Below, in pieces: positions 1 to 6,169 of a DNA stretch of 8,241 nucleotides. How positions within the stretch are numbered: the first letter of the stretch is position 1; every line of letters begins with the position of its first letter. Source of the DNA: Patescibacteria group bacterium (GTDB taxonomy: Bacteria; Patescibacteriota; Minisyncoccia; Phycocordibacterales; UBA5272). Location: the NCBI GenBank assembly GCA_030916975.1, contig JAUPVO010000039.1, forward strand, positions 1-8,241, given 5' to 3'. The position numbers were made by a program, and so were the translations under genes. The notes beneath the pieces are model-generated. The model was not told where the DNA came from and did not search any database. It saw only the letters and a list, made by a program, of their open reading frames with translations.

Positions 1-1209
1 AAATAATTCTTTATCCCCTATTTTCCCCACTGTAGCCTCATGAGTTACATTTGCATTTTTATTTTGTATCTTGCTCATAGGCCAAGTGTTGCTAACACTT
101 TTAGAATCTAAAATTAAAGCATCACAGCCAACAAAAGATTTGGCATTGTCTGCTTTTTTGGTTACCTGAACTAGCCCTCTATAATTAGCTATACCTCCTT
201 CGCGGCTAACACTTTTACTTCTTATAACGGATGAAGTATTTTTACCCATATGTATAACTTTGGAACCAGTATCTTGATGTTGATTATTACCAGCAAAAAC
301 TATACCCATAGATTCAGATTTACTATTATCTCCAAGAAGCAGAGATGTTGGGTAGAGCATAGTGACTCTGGATCCCATATTTCCATTGACCCAATTAATT
401 TCTCCTCCTTCGTAAACAAGAGCTTTTTTAGTGTTAAGATTGTAAGTATTTTTGGACCAATTCTCAACGCTAATGTATTTTACCTTGGCATTTTTCATAA
501 CTATGATTTCTACGCAACCAGCATGAAGTGAGCTGGCGGTGTATTTTGGAGCACTACAGCCTTCAATATACTCTACTTCAGAACCTTCGTCAGCAATAAT
601 CAAGGTGTGCTCAAATTGACCAGCACTAGGAGCATTCATACGAAAATAAGCTTGCAGAGGCATAGTAACTTTGACTCCTTTTGGAATATAAATAAAAGTC
701 CCACCACTCCAAACGGCTCCGTGAAGCTTGGTAAAGGTGTGGTCTGTTATTGGCACACAATCTGTCATAAAATACTTCTGAACTAGCTCTGGATACTTTT
801 GTACGGCTGTGTCCATGTTTTCAAAAACTACACCAATCTTGGCCAAAGAATCTTTGATTCTGTGATAAACAATACCTGAGTCGTATTGAGCCCCTACTCC
901 ACCAAGATATTCGTGTTCAGCTTTCGGTATACCAAGCTTATCAAAAGTATCTTTTATTTCTTGTGGTACTTCGGCCCAAGATTTCTTTTCGTCAACATTA
1001 GGGGGTATATAATAAGATATATTTCTTAGATCTAATTCTTCTAATGACGGTCCCCAAGTTGGCAATCTTGCATTCTCAAAAAGCGAAAAAGCTTCCACTC
1101 TCTTCTCTAACATCCAGCCTGGTTCATTCTTGTCAGAACTAATTTTTCTAATCAATTCCTCACTTAAAATGTTATTTAAATTATCTTGTTCTGTATCAGT
1201 ATTTGACAT
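1..1209 (-). CDS. sufB: SufB, Fe-S cluster assembly scaffold (3' end outside window)
   Basis: Reading the minus strand from ATG at 1209-1207 gives 403 open residues up to the left edge; family members have about 470-495, so roughly the last 70 are missing. SufB works in the cytoplasm in the SufBC2D complex, where Fe-S clusters are built with sulfur from SufS. The SufB core is clear: a near N-terminal GWMLEKR segment, GGVGAQYDSG (103-112), WSGGTFIYIPKGV (167-179), EYIEGCSAP (213-221) and HQDTGS (311-316). Cys218 corresponds to E. coli Cys254, the proposed sulfur acceptor. Cys362 (FVGCDALIL) and Glu391 (THEATVGKIGD) are 29 residues apart, the same spacing as E. coli Cys405 and Glu434, the proposed cluster-assembly pair. 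The start lies 3' of an AT-rich leader with no Shine-Dalgarno sequence. It is the first gene of its transcription unit; sufC, sufD or sufS may follow beyond the left edge, which cannot be seen. SufD is less likely because the EGCSAP motif is intact. Confidence 0.95.
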   Translation of the reverse strand, partial: MSNTDTEQDNLNNILSEELIRKISSDKNEPGWMLEKRVEAFSLFENARLPTWGPSLEELDLRNISYYIPPNVDEKKSWAEVPQEIKDTFDKLGIPKAEHEYLGGVGAQYDSGIVYHRIKDSLAKIGVVFENMDTAVQKYPELVQKYFMTDCVPITDHTFTKLHGAVWSGGTFIYIPKGVKVTMPLQAYFRMNAPSAGQFEHTLIIADEGSEVEYIEGCSAPKYTASSLHAGCVEIIVMKNAKVKYISVENWSKNTYNLNTKKALVYEGGEINWVNGNMGSRVTMLYPTSLLLGDNSKSESMGIVFAGNNQHQDTGSKVIHMGKNTSSVIRSKSVSREGGIANYRGLVQVTKKADNAKSFVGCDALILDSKSVSNTWPMSKIQNKNANVTHEATVGKIGDKELF

Positions 1210-1221
1210 TTATATACATAT

Positions 1222-1257
1222 AATACCATATTTACTAAATTTAATAAATATGGTATT
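1222..1257. repeat. 13-bp perfect inverted repeat between sufB and the small-ORF group
   Basis: AATACCATATTTA at 1222-1234 is repeated exactly in inverted form at 1245-1257 around a 10-base spacer. It lies between divergent genes, 12 bases upstream of the sufB start codon. It could be a protein-binding operator shared by the two directions, or an RNA hairpin in the sufB leader. It is not a convincing intrinsic terminator, because the stem is AT-rich and neither side has an adjacent clean T-run. The symmetry is directly visible; the role is inference. Confidence 0.55.
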
Positions 1258-1293
1258 CTTAAAATCTTTTACAGATCTTTTTATAGCTGCATA

Positions 1294-1305
1294 AAGGAGG
1301 TGGTC
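1294..1305 (+). promoter_or_regulatory. Strong Shine-Dalgarno sequence of the 51-residue ORF
   Basis: AAGGAGGTGGTC directly precedes ATG 1306. The nine bases AAGGAGGTG match the complement of the usual 16S rRNA 3' tail without a mismatch, and GGAGG ends 5 bases before the start codon. This fixes the start of the small gene. No other gene start in the window (sufB, valS, atpH, atpA, atpG, the 409-residue gene) has a comparable site. Confidence 0.85.
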
Positions 1306-1461
1306 ATGGAAATCTTCGAATTCTTAATTAACTTAATCTTCAATCATTGGGGAATTGTTGTAATGGCTGTTGGAGTCGGGGCAACTATAACCACAATCTT
1401 CTTGATTATGGTAAGTCTTCCACTTTACTTCTTGGCCAACAAAACTATGGAGGCTAAGTAA
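1306..1461 (+). CDS. Small hydrophobic membrane protein, 51 residues, unknown function
   Basis: ATG 1306 to TAA 1459-1461 encodes 51 residues. The start is set by a near-perfect Shine-Dalgarno sequence 5 bases upstream. After a short acidic N-terminus (MEIFEF) the protein is almost uninterrupted hydrophobic sequence, with no charged residue between Glu5 and Lys46. It contains a Gly/Ala-rich stretch (AVGVGATITT, 21-30) and IFLIMVSLPLYFLAN (31-45), and ends in the polar tail KTMEAK. This predicts one long transmembrane helix around residues 16-44, or a hairpin of two short ones, with the positive tail probably cytoplasmic. I do not recognise a family. Its stop codon shares a base with the next ATG (TAATG), suggesting translational coupling. 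A housekeeping accessory subunit, a small toxin-like peptide or a membrane regulator are all possible and none is supported specifically. That the frame is translated is well supported by the ribosome site; its function is unknown. Confidence 0.72.
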   Translation: MEIFEFLINLIFNHWGIVVMAVGVGATITTIFLIMVSLPLYFLANKTMEAK

Positions 1462-1508
1462 TGACAAATCACACTTTAAACTGGCCACTACTAAAAGAAT
1501 TTAAATAA
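1461..1508 (+). CDS. Tiny ORF (15 codons) coupled to the 51-residue gene
   Basis: The ATG at 1461-1463 overlaps the preceding stop by one base (TAATG), an arrangement typical of coupled re-initiation. It encodes MTNHTLNWPLLKEFK and stops at TAA 1506-1508. It may be a genuine micropeptide, a device that delivers ribosomes to the next frame, or the 5' part of a longer gene interrupted by a frameshift: a +1 shift near 1497 would join it to the 49-residue frame that follows. Nothing in its sequence identifies a function. Confidence 0.3.
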   Translation: MTNHTLNWPLLKEFK

Positions 1509-1509
1509 T

Positions 1510-1659
1510 GTGATATTTCAAGGGTCAAAAGAAATTGCTTTTACTGGTTTGGCTGTAGTTGAAGGAGTTCTTAGGGTTTATGAATTTAAAGCTCGAACCG
1601 TAAGCAGTTTACGTGGATTCACAGTCATTGTTGAAAGTGTGACTTTGACTGAAAAATAA
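1510..1659 (+). CDS. Possible 49-residue protein with GTG start, unknown function
   Basis: A frame open from 1495 to TAA 1657-1659 has its only plausible early start at GTG 1510, giving 49 residues that begin (V/M)IFQGSKEIAF and end VESVTLTEK. The composition looks protein-like: alternating hydrophobic and polar residues (VLRVYEF, FTVIVESVTL) suggest several beta strands and a small soluble domain. There is no Shine-Dalgarno site; the GTG overlaps an ATGTGA start-stop pair, which itself overlaps the TAA of the preceding micro-ORF, so expression would rely on coupling. It could equally be the 3' part of a frameshifted gene starting at 1461, giving about 65 residues in total. The strong terminator about 40 bases after its stop would end the transcript of this group. 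I do not recognise a family. Confidence 0.4.
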   Translation: MIFQGSKEIAFTGLAVVEGVLRVYEFKARTVSSLRGFTVIVESVTLTEK

Positions 1660-1699
1660 ATCTTTCAAATATAGACATTTCACTTCGTTGACAAAATCG

Positions 1700-1741
1700 A
1701 GCCCAATGAATTAACTTAAGTTAATTCATTGGGCTTTTTTA
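1700..1741 (+). terminator. Intrinsic terminator of the small-ORF transcript
   Basis: AGCCCAATGAATTAACTT (1700-1717) is followed immediately by its exact reverse complement (1718-1735), a 36-bp palindrome. In RNA it folds into a long stem with a GC-rich base (GCCC/GGGC), followed by six T (1735-1740) and then ATTTTT. The T-run is on the plus-strand side only, so it works mainly for rightward transcription and separates the small-ORF group from valS. Confidence 0.9.
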
Positions 1742-1756
1742 TTTTTATCATAATTA

Positions 1757-1765
1757 TGCTAAAAT
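1757..1765 (+). promoter_or_regulatory. Candidate extended -10 promoter for valS
   Basis: TGCTAAAAT fits the extended -10 pattern TGnTATAAT with one mismatch in the hexamer. It would place the transcript start near 1772 and give a leader of about 40 bases. No good -35 box is visible 17 bases upstream, where the terminator's T-rich tail lies. TATAAA at 1771-1776 is an alternative -10. That a promoter lies in 1742-1812 is likely, because a terminator stands just upstream and valS just downstream; the exact site is uncertain. Confidence 0.35.
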
Positions 1766-1812
1766 ATAGCTATAAAATAAGCTTAGTTTGATCCGACTTT
1801 AATCCACAAAAC

Positions 1813-3978
1813 ATGATAAACCAAGATAAATTCCAAAAACCCTACAATCCACAAGAAATAGAAAATTCAATATATGAAAAGTGGCTTTCTTCTGGGTATT
1901 TTAATCCGGATAATTATCCAGAAAATAAAATCAAAAAAAATAAAGAGGGGCAGGAAGAAACTTTCTCAATTGTAATGCCGCCACCTAACGCCAATGGATC
2001 ATTGCACGCTGGGCATGCTCTTTTTGTTACTCTACAAGATATATTGATTAGATTCAACAGAATGAATGGTAAAAGATCTCTTTGGATACCAGGAGCTGAC
2101 CACGCTGGGTTTGAGACTCAAGTCGTGTATGAGAAAGTGCTAGAAAAAGAAGGTAGATCTAGATTCGCTTTGAGTAAAGAAGAGCTATACAAAGAAATAC
2201 TAGACTTCACTCTATCTAACAAATCCTACATGGAAGGCCAAATACGTCAGCTAGGAGCTAGTTGTGACTGGTCTAGAGAGTTATTTACTCTGGACGACAG
2301 AGTTATCAAAACTGTTTACAATACATTTGAAAAGTTAGACAAGGACAAGCTTCTATATAGAGGAAAAAGGATTGTAAACTGGTGTCCCAAACATCAAACT
2401 TCTCTATCCAATCTCGAAACGAATTATATAAAAAGGAAAGATCCTTTTTACTATTTCAAATACGGCCCATTCACTATTGGAACGGTTAGGCCTGAGACAA
2501 AATTCGGAGATAAATATGTTGTTATGCACCCAGACGATGAACGATACAAAGAATATACTCACGGACAAAAGATTACAGTTGAATGGATTAATGGGCCGAT
2601 AGAAGCTACGATAATCAAAGACAAATCTGTTGATCCTAAGTTTGGTTCTGGTGTTATGACAATAACACCTTGGCATTCTACTGTGGATTTTGATATAGCG
2701 AAACAATACGACTTGGATATAGAGCAAATAATCGATGAGAGAGGCAAATTACTGCCTATAGCAAATGAATTCGCAGGGATGAGCATCAAAGATGCTAGAC
2801 CAAAAATAGTAGAAAAATTAGATTCCAAAGGCCTATTAATTAAAGTTGATAATGAATACGAACATGAGGTTGCCGTATGTTACAAATGTGAAAGGGAAAT
2901 AGAGCCTCAGATCAAAGCTCAGTGGTTTATCAAAATGAAAGGGCTATCTGATAGAGCTGTAAAAGCTTTAGATGAAAAAGAATTTAGAATATTAACGGAG
3001 CAGCATGAAAAAGTTTTTAGACACTGGATGAGCAATATACAGGACTGGAATATTAGCAGACAAATAGTCTGGGGCATACCTATACCAGCCAAAATATGTA
3101 TAGCATGTGATCACGGCACTGTTGACTTAAAAGATGAGATAACGTCTTGCCCAGTATGTTCTTCTGAAGTAAAAAGAGATACTGACACTTTTGATACCTG
3201 GTTCTCTTCTGGACAGTGGCCACTAGTAACGACAGATTATCCTAATGGGTCTGATTTTCAAAAATATTATCCTACTAGTGTAATGGAAACTGGTGCTGAC
3301 ATACTTTTCTTTTGGGTTGCTCGCATGATAATGCTTGGTTTATATCTAACTGATCAAGCACCTTTCAAAGATATATATTTGCATGGCTTAGTACGTGATG
3401 CTCATGGTAAAAAAATGAGTAAAAGTAAAGGTAATGTTATATCTCCTCTTGAAATATCAGAAAAATACGGAACGGATGCTCTTCGTATGGGGTTAATAGT
3501 TAATAATGCTCCAGGAGTAGATATGAATCTAGACCCTAAAAAAGTAGAGGCCTATAAAAAGTTTGCCAATAAGATATGGAACGCTACTCGTTTCGTACTA
3601 GAAAGAACCTTAAATTACTCAAGCTCTTTAACCTACTCACAAAATATAACTAATTCTTCTGACAAAAAAATATATGAAGAATCCTTAGCAAAAATAAAAG
3701 AAATAACTTCTGACATAGAAAACTATAGACTGCATCTTGCTTCTGAAAAAATATACGATTATTTCTGGCATCAATTCTGTGATATACACATTGAGAATTT
3801 AAAAAATAGAATACTAAATAATGAAGATAAAATCTCAGCTCAGGCCACTCTGCTTGCAATACTTAGGAACCTAATAATTACTCTACATCCCTTCATGCCA
3901 TTTATAACAGAAGAGATTTGGGAGAGTATTAAAGGAGAAAATGATGACCTCCTGATTATAACTGACTGGATAAACTAA
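1813..3978 (+). CDS. valS: Valine--tRNA ligase (ValRS), short form
   Basis: This 721-residue class Ia synthetase attaches valine to tRNA-Val in the cytoplasm using ATP. The start gives the conserved opening YNPQEIENSIYEKW. The Rossmann catalytic domain carries PPPNANGSLHAGH, whose HAGH (65-68) is the HIGH motif, and KMSKS at 534-538. The inserted CP1 editing domain is present, with TVRPETKFGD (224-233) and GSGVMTITPWHSTVDFD (278-294); Asp292 aligns with the conserved editing aspartate. Cys pairs at 356/359 and 446/449, with another at 429/432, look like zinc-knuckle elements. The anticodon-binding helical domain (about 580-721) ends just after HPFMPFITEEIWE. Bacterial enzymes such as that of E. 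coli (951 residues) extend further into a C-terminal coiled-coil tRNA-binding arm, absent here. IleRS is excluded by overall motif context and length. There is no Shine-Dalgarno sequence. The gene stands alone behind a terminator and ends 4 bp from the oppositely oriented operon. Confidence 0.96.
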   Translation: MINQDKFQKPYNPQEIENSIYEKWLSSGYFNPDNYPENKIKKNKEGQEETFSIVMPPPNANGSLHAGHALFVTLQDILIRFNRMNGKRSLWIPGADHAGFETQVVYEKVLEKEGRSRFALSKEELYKEILDFTLSNKSYMEGQIRQLGASCDWSRELFTLDDRVIKTVYNTFEKLDKDKLLYRGKRIVNWCPKHQTSLSNLETNYIKRKDPFYYFKYGPFTIGTVRPETKFGDKYVVMHPDDERYKEYTHGQKITVEWINGPIEATIIKDKSVDPKFGSGVMTITPWHSTVDFDIAKQYDLDIEQIIDERGKLLPIANEFAGMSIKDARPKIVEKLDSKGLLIKVDNEYEHEVAVCYKCEREIEPQIKAQWFIKMKGLSDRAVKALDEKEFRILTEQHEKVFRHWMSNIQDWNISRQIVWGIPIPAKICIACDHGTVDLKDEITSCPVCSSEVKRDTDTFDTWFSSGQWPLVTTDYPNGSDFQKYYPTSVMETGADILFFWVARMIMLGLYLTDQAPFKDIYLHGLVRDAHGKKMSKSKGNVISPLEISEKYGTDALRMGLIVNNAPGVDMNLDPKKVEAYKKFANKIWNATRFVLERTLNYSSSLTYSQNITNSSDKKIYEESLAKIKEITSDIENYRLHLASEKIYDYFWHQFCDIHIENLKNRILNNEDKISAQATLLAILRNLIITLHPFMPFITEEIWESIKGENDDLLIITDWIN

Positions 3979-3982
3979 ATTT

Positions 3983-5212
3983 TTACTTGTTAGTAGGATA
4001 GCCAAAATCCTGGCTCAACAACCCTGAATAGTAGAACTGATAAGCAAGAGACCCGAAAGTATATCTAGTTGTTCCAACGTCTATAATTGCTCCTCCGACC
4101 TCAGGATTTGGTTTGGGATTAGATTTGGCAAAACCTATATTATATAGAGTGGCTATGATTTCTGGCCTATCACTTATATCATAACCTGCCTTTTGCCAAG
4201 ATGTTGCGAGCTCTTTGATATAAAGAGCAGCGTAGAGATAAGAATAGTAATGATCATGTTCATCGGTAAGCCTTTTAATCCTCTCGTATTCTGTGGCATT
4301 TAGTGTTCTAACAGAAGTTGTTGCAACGGAATCAGTACTTGTAGAAGAAGTAGCCGAAGAAGATGTGGCAGTGCTACTTGTACTCGTAATCAGCTTAAGA
4401 TTATCATTGTTTATTGTGTAAGTTAAGTTGTCATCAGCTTTAATATCTAAAATATTCTCATATTTTACTCCGAGATAATAAGAAGAATTCTTATCTTTAA
4501 GATTCCTTTCAATTTGTTTAGCTGTTTCTTCTTTTATTCCGTATATACCAAGACTAAACTGCGTCTGAGAACCAAGTATTCTAAGGGGTGCAAAATACTT
4601 TTTAAATATCTCTCTCTGAGAAGAGAAAAGTCTCAGCTGCTCTACTACTAATGGAGTTATAAGGAATCTCTTATCTACTCCGACTTCTTGAGAAACTCTA
4701 TCAATTACTTCTTTGTCTTTTAATATTGCCTCTTCAAATATTTGCCACTCGCTTGTATTGGCCCAAAGTAAAGAAGTTGTATCTTTATTTTCTTTATTAA
4801 ATTCCACCACGTCTGCAACAGTATAGGCTTTGTTTTTATTTTGATTAATACACTGTTCAAAGTTTTGTGAGTTAGTATCATTTTCGGTCCAAGAGTATTT
4901 GTAGGCTGCTAACATATTATAAAGTAATTTTATATCATTATGATTATCTGTAAATGCCTTCAATATTCTCTCCAAATCAGAATTGGAAGATATTGATATG
5001 GTCTTTATAATACAATAATCATCAGGTTCTATCATATCGCCAGAAGCATCAGTTTTAGAAACTTTCTGATATGCATTTTTAAAATAACTACTTTGACTAT
5101 CTATGCTTCCAGTTGTTTTGGTTAATCCGTATTTCATAGCAAAAAATACTGATAAAAAAGCTAAGCCAGTTAGAGCGAAAAAATAAACTACGATTTGGAA
5201 AATATTTTTCAT
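3983..5212 (-). CDS. Membrane-anchored protein of unknown function, possible lysozyme-like fold
   Basis: This 409-residue protein has a hydrophobic N-terminal helix (about 5-27) followed by polar sequence. There is no lipobox cysteine, so it looks like a signal-anchored protein with its bulk outside the membrane. Residues 180-240 resemble lysozyme/lytic transglycosylase-like proteins: an acidic residue in a helix (LVVEQLR, Glu191) is followed by SLGIYGIKEETA (220-231), similar to the S-x-G-x-x-x-I-K-x-x-T-A pattern around the active site of that superfamily. A Ser/Thr/Ala-rich linker (276-302) is followed by a second helical block with YAALYIKELATSWQKAGYD and SDRPEIIATLYNIGFA, then GSLAYQFYYSGLL. 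Overall it recalls DUF1402-type proteins, but I cannot confirm membership. Peptidoglycan cleavage is therefore an inference. Cys67 and Cys121 could form a disulfide. It follows atpG by 19 bases on the same strand, so it is probably co-transcribed with the ATP synthase genes and occupies the place of atpD. No Shine-Dalgarno sequence is seen. Confidence 0.85.
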   Translation of the reverse strand: MKNIFQIVVYFFALTGLAFLSVFFAMKYGLTKTTGSIDSQSSYFKNAYQKVSKTDASGDMIEPDDYCIIKTISISSNSDLERILKAFTDNHNDIKLLYNMLAAYKYSWTENDTNSQNFEQCINQNKNKAYTVADVVEFNKENKDTTSLLWANTSEWQIFEEAILKDKEVIDRVSQEVGVDKRFLITPLVVEQLRLFSSQREIFKKYFAPLRILGSQTQFSLGIYGIKEETAKQIERNLKDKNSSYYLGVKYENILDIKADDNLTYTINNDNLKLITSTSSTATSSSATSSTSTDSVATTSVRTLNATEYERIKRLTDEHDHYYSYLYAALYIKELATSWQKAGYDISDRPEIIATLYNIGFAKSNPKPNPEVGGAIIDVGTTRYTFGSLAYQFYYSGLLSQDFGYPTNK

Positions 5213-5231
5213 TGAATTAAATCTGCTAGAA

Positions 5232-6113
5232 CTATTTAGCTATCATAGACGAGCTAATCTCTGCGATTTCTTGAGTAATAGCTGCTTGACGAGCTTTGTT
5301 ATACCACAGCTTAAGTTCTGATATCATCTCTGAAGCATTATCAGTTGCCGTTTTCATCGCCATCATACGAGCAGCATGTTCAGATGCTCTAGCCCGTAAT
5401 ACAGAACCAAGTATTATATTTTGCAATAAAATCCTAATAGTGTATTCATAAACTTGTTTTATATTTGGCTCAAAAACATATTCTAAATCATCCGTCTTAT
5501 CATCTTCTGATATGTCTTTTAGAACATCAATGCTATTAGAATTGAAAGGCAATAAAGTATTACTAACTACTTGCATGGAATTAATATTTTCAAAGTCAGT
5601 ATATACAAGATCAACTTTAGAAAATTCTTTGTTCAGGTAAGACTCGGAGAGATTTTTTACAATCACCCTAGCGTCCTTGCTCAAAAACTCTACCTGATTA
5701 AATGACAAAATAATACTGTCACCCTCTTCTCCCTTGTCAAATCTTCTAGCTATCTTCTCAGCATATTTACCTATGGTAATAAACTTGATAGTTTTATTTT
5801 TGATATCTTCTCCATAAACCCTGTTAATATATCTATAAATATTAGAATTATAGCCTCCGCAAAGACCTTTTTGTCCAGCAATAACTATAAGAAGTTTATA
5901 GTCTGAATCATTATGTAAAGAATAAATATTTTTTTCTTTTTGGTCTGCTAATATGGATAATATTCTCTTAGCTTCTTGACCAAAAGTTTTATAATCTTCA
6001 GCTAATTGCACAGCTTTGCGCATCTTGGCAACAGAAACCATCTCCATCGTTTTGGTAATCTTTTTGATATTTTCTGTTGACTTTATTTTGCTTTTAATTA
6101 TTTTTTTATTCAT
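5232..6113 (-). CDS. atpG: ATP synthase F1 subunit gamma
   Basis: This 293-residue protein is the central rotor shaft of F1, turning inside the alpha3beta3 ring to couple proton (or sodium) flow to ATP synthesis. Both coiled-coil ends are typical: the N-terminal IKSKIKSTENIKKITKTMEMV with SVAKMRKA (27-34), and the C-terminal ASEHAARMMAMKTATDNA (243-260) with YNKARQAAITQEIAEI (271-286). The GLCGGYN motif (83-89) of the central domain is present, although the family's preceding Ser-Asp is Gly-Gln here. The length is normal (about 285-295). The start gives the family's usual N-terminus. A 56-base gap separates it from atpA, the longest spacer in the operon. The unknown 409-residue gene follows after 19 bases, not atpD. 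Confidence 0.97.
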   Translation of the reverse strand: MNKKIIKSKIKSTENIKKITKTMEMVSVAKMRKAVQLAEDYKTFGQEAKRILSILADQKEKNIYSLHNDSDYKLLIVIAGQKGLCGGYNSNIYRYINRVYGEDIKNKTIKFITIGKYAEKIARRFDKGEEGDSIILSFNQVEFLSKDARVIVKNLSESYLNKEFSKVDLVYTDFENINSMQVVSNTLLPFNSNSIDVLKDISEDDKTDDLEYVFEPNIKQVYEYTIRILLQNIILGSVLRARASEHAARMMAMKTATDNASEMISELKLWYNKARQAAITQEIAEISSSMIAK

Positions 6114-6169
6114 AAACTTTAGCTTTTTCTAACTTTAGAAACTAGTAATCTACTAATTTAATTAAGTTT

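Noticed and set aside
250..531. Plus-strand open frame of 93 codons
   Set aside because: It lies wholly opposite the conserved core of sufB and its product is low-complexity with no ribosome site; it is a shadow of sufB.
1508..1560. UGA read as glycine, extending the ATGTGA frame
   Set aside because: The frame would end at TAG after 16 codons even if TGA were sense, and no housekeeping gene here has an in-frame TGA.
1688..1693. TTGACA resembling a -35 box just before the terminator
   Set aside because: The position of its -10 box falls inside the terminator palindrome, and no TATAAT-like hexamer is there.
2404..2828. Two overlapping minus-strand open frames opposite valS
   Set aside because: They are antisense to the well-conserved editing domain of ValRS, have no start signals and resemble no protein.
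3650..3859. Minus-strand open frame of 69 codons opposite the end of valS
   Set aside because: It is antisense to the anticodon-binding domain; the Phe/Leu-rich product simply reflects AT-rich Lys/Glu codons read backwards.
6114..6169. Short inverted repeats (TTTCTAA/TTAGAAA at 6126-6141, TAGTA/TACTA at 6143-6155) in the atpA-atpG gap
   Set aside because: The stems are 5-7 bp, almost all A/T, with loops of 2-3 bases and no following T-run on the transcribed strand; this is expected by chance in an AT-rich spacer.
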